NCBI RefSeq assembly: GCF_003473485.1
Contig: NC_053045.1
Coordinates: forward strand, 2,692,501 to 2,756,500
Length of the DNA stretch: 64,000 nt
Source of the DNA: Medicago truncatula
Taxonomy: Eukaryota > Streptophyta > Magnoliopsida > Fabales > Fabaceae
Direction: 5' to 3'
Below, in pieces: positions 59,513 to 64,000 of the stretch. A model generated the notes under the pieces. That model was not told where the DNA came from, ran no database searches, and was given only the letters and a program-made list of their open reading frames with translations. The position numbers and the translations under genes were made by a program. Numbering within the stretch: position 1 is the stretch's first letter; every line of letters begins with the position of its first letter.

Positions 59513-59847
59513 TAAGTTATTTGAATAATTATAAATTAAGTTGGTGATCAAACTTATAGCCAACTAGTTGACCCTTTAATTTAATATTTTTTTCTTTATT
59601 GTTGTGAATTTGTGATAAAAACTTTTATTTTGTGGTGCAGAAATGTTGTAATTGTGTATGGTTAGACTGGTGAAGCTACTTTAATTTTTAAAATTTCATA
59701 GCTCAAAATTCAAATAGGAACATATAAGCTGGTTACCGACCCCTTTGAGAGGCTTAAGTGTGTGTTTTATTTACTAAAATTACGACATTATGGGTAATAT
59801 AATATACATTAAAGCAGTGATTACTAGACGGTTATTTATATACATAT

Positions 59848-59943
59848 GGTAGTTAATTATTTGATTAACTGTATTGTCAAATATATGTCCTCTGATTTTT
59901 TAATTATTTGATTAACTATATTGTCAAATATGTCTTCTGATTT
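59848..59943. repeat. 46-bp tandem duplication
   Basis: TTAATTATTTGATTAACT...TCTGATTTT occurs twice in a row (59853, 59899) with few changes. Confidence 0.85.
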
Positions 59944-60148
59944 TAGCTTAGTTGGTAAAGACATTGTATCATATATACAAGGTCTGGAGTTCGACCTTGG
60001 ATATCCTACTTCTTTAACCCACTTAGATTGGCCTAGTGGTATTGGTTTAGGATCTGTGAGTATGCTCCTCCTCTCCTATAGGTCTGAGGTTTGATTCTCT
60101 CTGTGTCAATTTGGATGAGGTAAATTAGCTTCTTAAAAAAAAAAACTT
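59943..60148 (+). mobile_element. Two adjacent SINE-like units
   Basis: Unit 1 (59943-60012): box A TTAGCTTAGTTGGTAAAG, box B GGAGTTCGACCTTGG, truncated tail. Unit 2 (60023-60148): box A TTGGCCTAGTGGTATTGG, box B GAGGTTTGATTCTCTC and an 11-nt A run. Unit 2 resembles Au-type plant SINEs. No clear duplications are seen. Confidence 0.6.
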
Positions 60149-61030
60149 ATTCACAAATCCATATCATCAAATCCACCAATAATTTATTGGTATAAGTGGC
60201 AAGAGATTTAGACAGTTAAGTAAGTAGTTAGGAGCTTGGTCACTAACTCTTACATACGAAGAAAATTAGATTAGAAGAGAAGAAGCTATCTTATGCTTCC
60301 AACTAATTAGATTAGATGGAGATTAGTTACCGTTATACAACGATGGAAACTTCTTACCTATGAGACTATAATCGTATATCATGTTGACAAAAAAACTTTA
60401 TCAAATCTATGAAAACGTTAGGTGGATTGATGAAATCAAACTAACCATCAAACATTAGAGAAGGGGGCATTTGTTCTTATTTTTTCCTTTTCTTTGCAAC
60501 ACATAGTTCATACATGTTCTTTAATAGAGTACCCTTCTAAACAATTGTGTCAAGAATATCATTCTACCAAAATTGTATATCCATGCTGAAATAAGTACAT
60601 GATTTAGTCCTATGATAAAAGGCTAACAAGGTGATTTCCTTTCTTCTATAGTACCCTAGTTATCCAAATTTAGAAAACCCTTAAACAGTGTAGAGCATAA
60701 CATAGTTAAAATTTCCACCAAAATTCGTATATCATCAATAACCACCCGCATACTATTGTCAAAACAAAAAATTACCCCACAATACGGTTTTTATAGAAAC
60801 GGTGTGGGTGATAAAAAGCAATTTTCTTTATGGTTTATATGTGAGCTCATATTGGTCCATCAAGATTTAAGTGGATTCATTTGGGCCTCGCTCCGAATTC
60901 TCGAAACGTTTTTACTCGTTATATTTCTTTTGATATTTGTACCCTATTTTTGCAGAATTTGAACTTTCAGTTGCGTGACAACAATTTTACTGTTGTGTCA
61001 AGACTCCCCATTTAATCTAGTGTTTGAAAA
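60149..61030. other. Intergenic, no supported gene
   Basis: The 68-codon frame at 60756-60962 has a hydrophobic end but no homology that I recognise. The rest is AT-rich. Confidence 0.45.
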
Positions 61031-61037
61031 TTCAACC

Positions 61038-61135
61038 TTGAAAAGTTAGTGAATAAGTGAAAAATCTAGAGTTCGAACTCTAACCCATGTATATTGCAAC
61101 GTCCTTTCCAATTGAATTATACTCACGCAGAGATA
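61038..61135 (-). mobile_element. tRNA-derived SINE, degraded
   Basis: The minus strand gives GTGAGTATAATTCAATTGG (box A) and AGAGTTCGAACTCTAG (box B) at SINE spacing. The tail is not clear. Confidence 0.55.
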
Positions 61136-61620
61136 TCCTTACTATTTTTAATGATGTTAAATAAGTTACATTTTGCTAATATTCTTTTTCTTTTTCAACA
61201 GAATTTTCTTAATTTATTTTCCTATCATTTTATTTTCTTATCCATTTTGCTTAGTTAACTGGTTTCTTAATCTGCATTTCAGTTTTGTTAGTCAGTTTTA
61301 ACTTTTATGTAACTTTTTTAAGCACTCTATTTATTTGATCCTTTTGTTTGTCATTTTGGTTGTTCTTAAATCACTTTTCTCAATTATTACATTTCTTAGA
61401 ATTGACATAATTTCTGTTTATTAGCAACTAACTTCTCGAACTAACTAACTCAATCTCATCCAACTAACTTCTAACTAGTGTTAGCTTGCTAGTAACTTCT
61501 CATGATATTTCAATCCTTAAATTTCTTTCAAATTTCTACATAATGAATTCTAACAAAATTACATTTTATTTTTTCAATAAGCAACTCATACACAAATAAA
61601 ACCTCTCAAAAACACACCTA
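61136..61620. other. Spacer below the F-box gene
   Basis: AT-rich with ACTAACT(T/A)CT repeats near 61430-61500. The right portion is the probable 3' UTR of the F-box gene. Confidence 0.45.
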
Positions 61621-61635
61621 AATATCATTTCTAAT

Positions 61636-62763
61636 TTAAAAGAAAATAGATGATGAAGCAAGAGTTGGATGAACAAGTATTCCTCTTATAGGACAATTAA
61701 GCACTTTTTTCCCTTTGATGTAATCACACCCATCAACCCAAAGCCATTCCCATCGACCCATATTCGCAACTTTTCTACAAATCACCATTCCATATCCAAG
61801 TTCTCTATACAAACAAATTACATCATCATCACTTACACACTTAACACCCTCCCAATTTCTCTTCCCACACAACAATCTCACCCCTAATTCACTTGGCATC
61901 TCATCAACCAAACACCATTTATCCCCTTCACTCATTTCCCAAACACAAACATTTCCACCACACGTGCCACCAATCAATCCCAACCCTCCATTCCATCTCA
62001 CAAGTGTAGCAAATTCAAGCCTATCTGCAAGAGGCACACTAAATTCCCTCCAACAATTATTCCCAACATCAAATCCCATTACACTATATGCCCTAGCTGA
62101 GGTTATCCAATACAATGTTGTTGTTCTTGTTCCCTCTATACACACATTCTCATTTGGTGTCCAAACCGTTAGCCTAACCGAAAATTCAACCGGCATCGAT
62201 CCAACGATTTTCCACGTGTCAATACAAGATTCATATATTTCAACGGTCGGTTCATATGTGGCGCCACCGTGTTTATCTTCGGACATGCCCCCGGCCACGT
62301 AGATTCTAAAACAAGGAAAACACCAAACATCATTTGGTTCCAAAATTGTAACAATTCCACAAGCTGGATTTGTTCTTGAAACATTCAACTTAGGAAGGTA
62401 CTTGAATTGTCTTGTAAAAGGGTTACAAAGAACCAGTTGAAGTGTTGTTGAATTTGTGACCTTCAAAAGGATGAGGCTACCAATTGGACCAATTGGTTTA
62501 AGTGATGTTTGGAATGGAAAGAAATCTAATGAAATTTCGTGCCATTTTTTTGTGATGGGATTGTGAGCATAACAACATGATTTTTGGTAATTGCGAATTG
62601 GTAGTGCTAAGAACCATGGTGTAGACTCATGAGGTTTGTATTTGGTTATGGAAGTTCCACATGTGTGCCAATTCTTGCAAGTTGATCTTGCTCTTGCTAA
62701 GGAATCTGGAGAGAGAAAAGAGAAGATGGATGATAGAACATCAAAGGGTAGGTTGCTCCACAT
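61636..62763 (-). CDS. F-box protein, kelch/galactose-oxidase-like C terminus (375 aa)
   Basis: Single exon, ATG at 62763, stop at 61636. The N terminus MWSNLPFDVLSSIFSFLSPD, then SLARARSTCKNW, is a canonical F-box starting at residue 1-2. It is followed by a C-terminal region of kelch-type beta repeats, with PWFLALPI, RIYVAGGMSED, WKIVGSMPVEFSVRL, GGLGLIGGTCGGN and WEWLWVDGCDYIKG as blade-like segments. These proteins serve as substrate receptors of SCF (SKP1-cullin-F-box) ubiquitin ligases. The substrate cannot be told from the sequence. The length is normal for an intronless plant F-box/kelch protein. The start is chosen because the F-box begins immediately and no ATG lies upstream in frame nearby. 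Antisense frames here are shadows. Confidence 0.93.
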   Translation of the reverse strand: MWSNLPFDVLSSIFSFLSPDSLARARSTCKNWHTCGTSITKYKPHESTPWFLALPIRNYQKSCCYAHNPITKKWHEISLDFFPFQTSLKPIGPIGSLILLKVTNSTTLQLVLCNPFTRQFKYLPKLNVSRTNPACGIVTILEPNDVWCFPCFRIYVAGGMSEDKHGGATYEPTVEIYESCIDTWKIVGSMPVEFSVRLTVWTPNENVCIEGTRTTTLYWITSARAYSVMGFDVGNNCWREFSVPLADRLEFATLVRWNGGLGLIGGTCGGNVCVWEMSEGDKWCLVDEMPSELGVRLLCGKRNWEGVKCVSDDDVICLYRELGYGMVICRKVANMGRWEWLWVDGCDYIKGKKVLNCPIRGILVHPTLASSSIFF

Positions 62764-62919
62764 AGAATAGAAATTGTGAAGATTTCACACTAACAACAAA
62801 TAGAAAGATGATGATGATGATATAAGAATAAGAATATGTACTTCATCTACAAGTAGATTATTATTCCTCGGCTGTAAATTTTTGACAATATAAAATTTTA
62901 ATATTTTTAATTCGCATGA

Positions 62920-63053
62920 GATTTTTATTTTTATGGTAGTAGTCTAGTGACTACACAATTAAATGTGAAGAAGTGAGATCTCTCGAACCCCGACACCTGT
63001 ATAAATTATGCAATATCCCTACCAACTGAGCTAAGCTTACGGAAACAATTCAA
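62920..63053 (-). mobile_element. tRNA-derived SINE upstream of the F-box gene
   Basis: The minus strand gives CCGTAAGCTTAGCTCAGTTG (box A), GTCGGGGTTCGAGAGATC (box B) and a tail resembling the 18655-18783 copy. The flanks AGATTTTTATT and AGATTTTGTTA are a loose target duplication. Confidence 0.75.
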
Positions 63054-64000
63054 ATAAGATTTTGTTATCAGAAAATTTACTCTTCCATGCATCATGGCAA
63101 CATTTTTTGAATATGTTAGTAATTTATAACTTTTGATTAATAAACAAGGCATTTTTTAACCGGAATCGGTGGTCCTCGTACAATTATTAGAGGCCAATTA
63201 TTGCATTGAATTGTGTGAGCCACATGTGATGCGGAGCTTTGTCACGTCACTCACCAAGTTATTATGTGTATTTGTCTCTTCTCAATTTAATATAAGCTTT
63301 TTTATATGCCTAGAAATCTACACACTACAAAACTAACAGATCGTGTTTTTTGGATACTCTGAGGAAAAAAAAAGTTTCTTTTGGATACATTCAAAGGTCG
63401 GGATGATAGCGTTATACAAAACATTCATTCATCTAAACACACTTTTAAATTTATAGATTTTTAATTTGATATCTGAATGATAAAATATTTTGCAATTAAA
63501 TTTATGTTTATTGACATGTTTAAAAGATAACCTGCAATCTTTTTTATTTCTTTTTAAATGACCTATTTAGAAAATAGTTCAAGGACAAAAAGATCAATTA
63601 AAGACTTCAAAAACTTATAGTTTGAGATCACATTATGGACCACTCATTAAGAGGTAGATGCTTCCTTCTTTCCTTGTATTCGAACGGTGATAAACGCTCC
63701 ATTCTTTTATTGCAAAGGATCAAGAGGTTGTTGTTTTCACTTTTTCATGTTAAAAGATTTACAAGTGCCTTAAAGAAAAAAGTATACGTTTTTTCTTTTA
63801 TTGTACATCGTCATAATTTTTTTTAAGTTATAAGTTTAATGCAAACAAAAAGATAAGTATATCGAATGGTTATAGATAGATACAAAGAAAGCAACGAGGA
63901 TTTAAAAAAAGAAGAAAAGGAAAAATAAAAACGATAATGAAATTAAGTATCTTTTTATGTGTTGACCCATCGTTTTTTTTTGTGGGAAAAGAGGCTCAAC
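63054..64000. other. Right-hand end, no gene seen
   Basis: AT-rich. The 63-codon frame at 63635-63826 has no recognisable homology. No terminal repeats or RNA genes were found. Confidence 0.5.

Noticed and set aside
61669-62302. Plus-strand frames of 72 and 112 codons
   Set aside because: They are antisense shadows of the F-box gene.

Overview
This is AT-rich plant nuclear DNA, and a legume close to Medicago truncatula fits best. The support is spliced dicot-style genes, a plastid atpB insert in nuclear context, and dense MITEs, tRNA-derived SINEs and RTE/L1-type LINE tails. The species is an inference from pattern recognition, not from a search.

Layout, left to right. At 0.2-1.3 kb (-) lies a broken F-box/LRR gene cut by an LTR remnant. 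At 1.3-5.9 kb there are MITEs, a nuclear copy of plastid atpB and a LINE scrap. At 6.3-12.1 kb (-) is a six-exon O-fucosyltransferase gene with a GC-AG intron. At 14.5-16.8 kb (-) is a five-exon Alba-domain gene. From 17 to 25 kb the DNA is gene-poor and holds SINEs, a 1-kb Mutator-type element with a 9-bp target duplication, and a palindromic GTTAAC-centred repeat. At 25.4-27.0 kb (+) is a glyoxalase/VOC gene. From 27 to 33 kb there are several nested non-autonomous elements. At 33.4-33.7 kb (-) is a small DUF761 gene. At 37.4-39.5 kb is a solo LTR of Ty3/gypsy type. At 40.8-44.7 kb (+) is peptide deformylase 1A, with introns full of transposons. At 48.0-52.4 kb is a 4.4-kb CACTA element. At 54.2-54.5 kb (-) is a MASS-like gene, at 58.3-59.4 kb (-) a GPI-anchored lipid transfer protein, and at 61.6-62.8 kb (-) an F-box protein.

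Two points stand out. First, the glyoxalase, DUF761, PDF1A and MASS order matches what I recall of Arabidopsis At1g15380-At1g15385-At1g15390-At1g15400, so this appears to be a conserved gene block expanded by transposons. Second, the CACTA element has intact termini and an ATA target duplication. It carries intron-containing fragments of two unrelated host genes: a long-chain-base-1-phosphate phosphatase and a Crooked-neck-like splicing factor. That makes it a gene-capturing Pack-CACTA, and it is nested in an older Stowaway MITE.

The genes are ordinary independent housekeeping or regulatory loci, and I see no operon-like functional system. The most unusual content is in the mobile elements. 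Exon borders were read by eye from splice signals, reading frame and remembered homologues, and no database search was possible.
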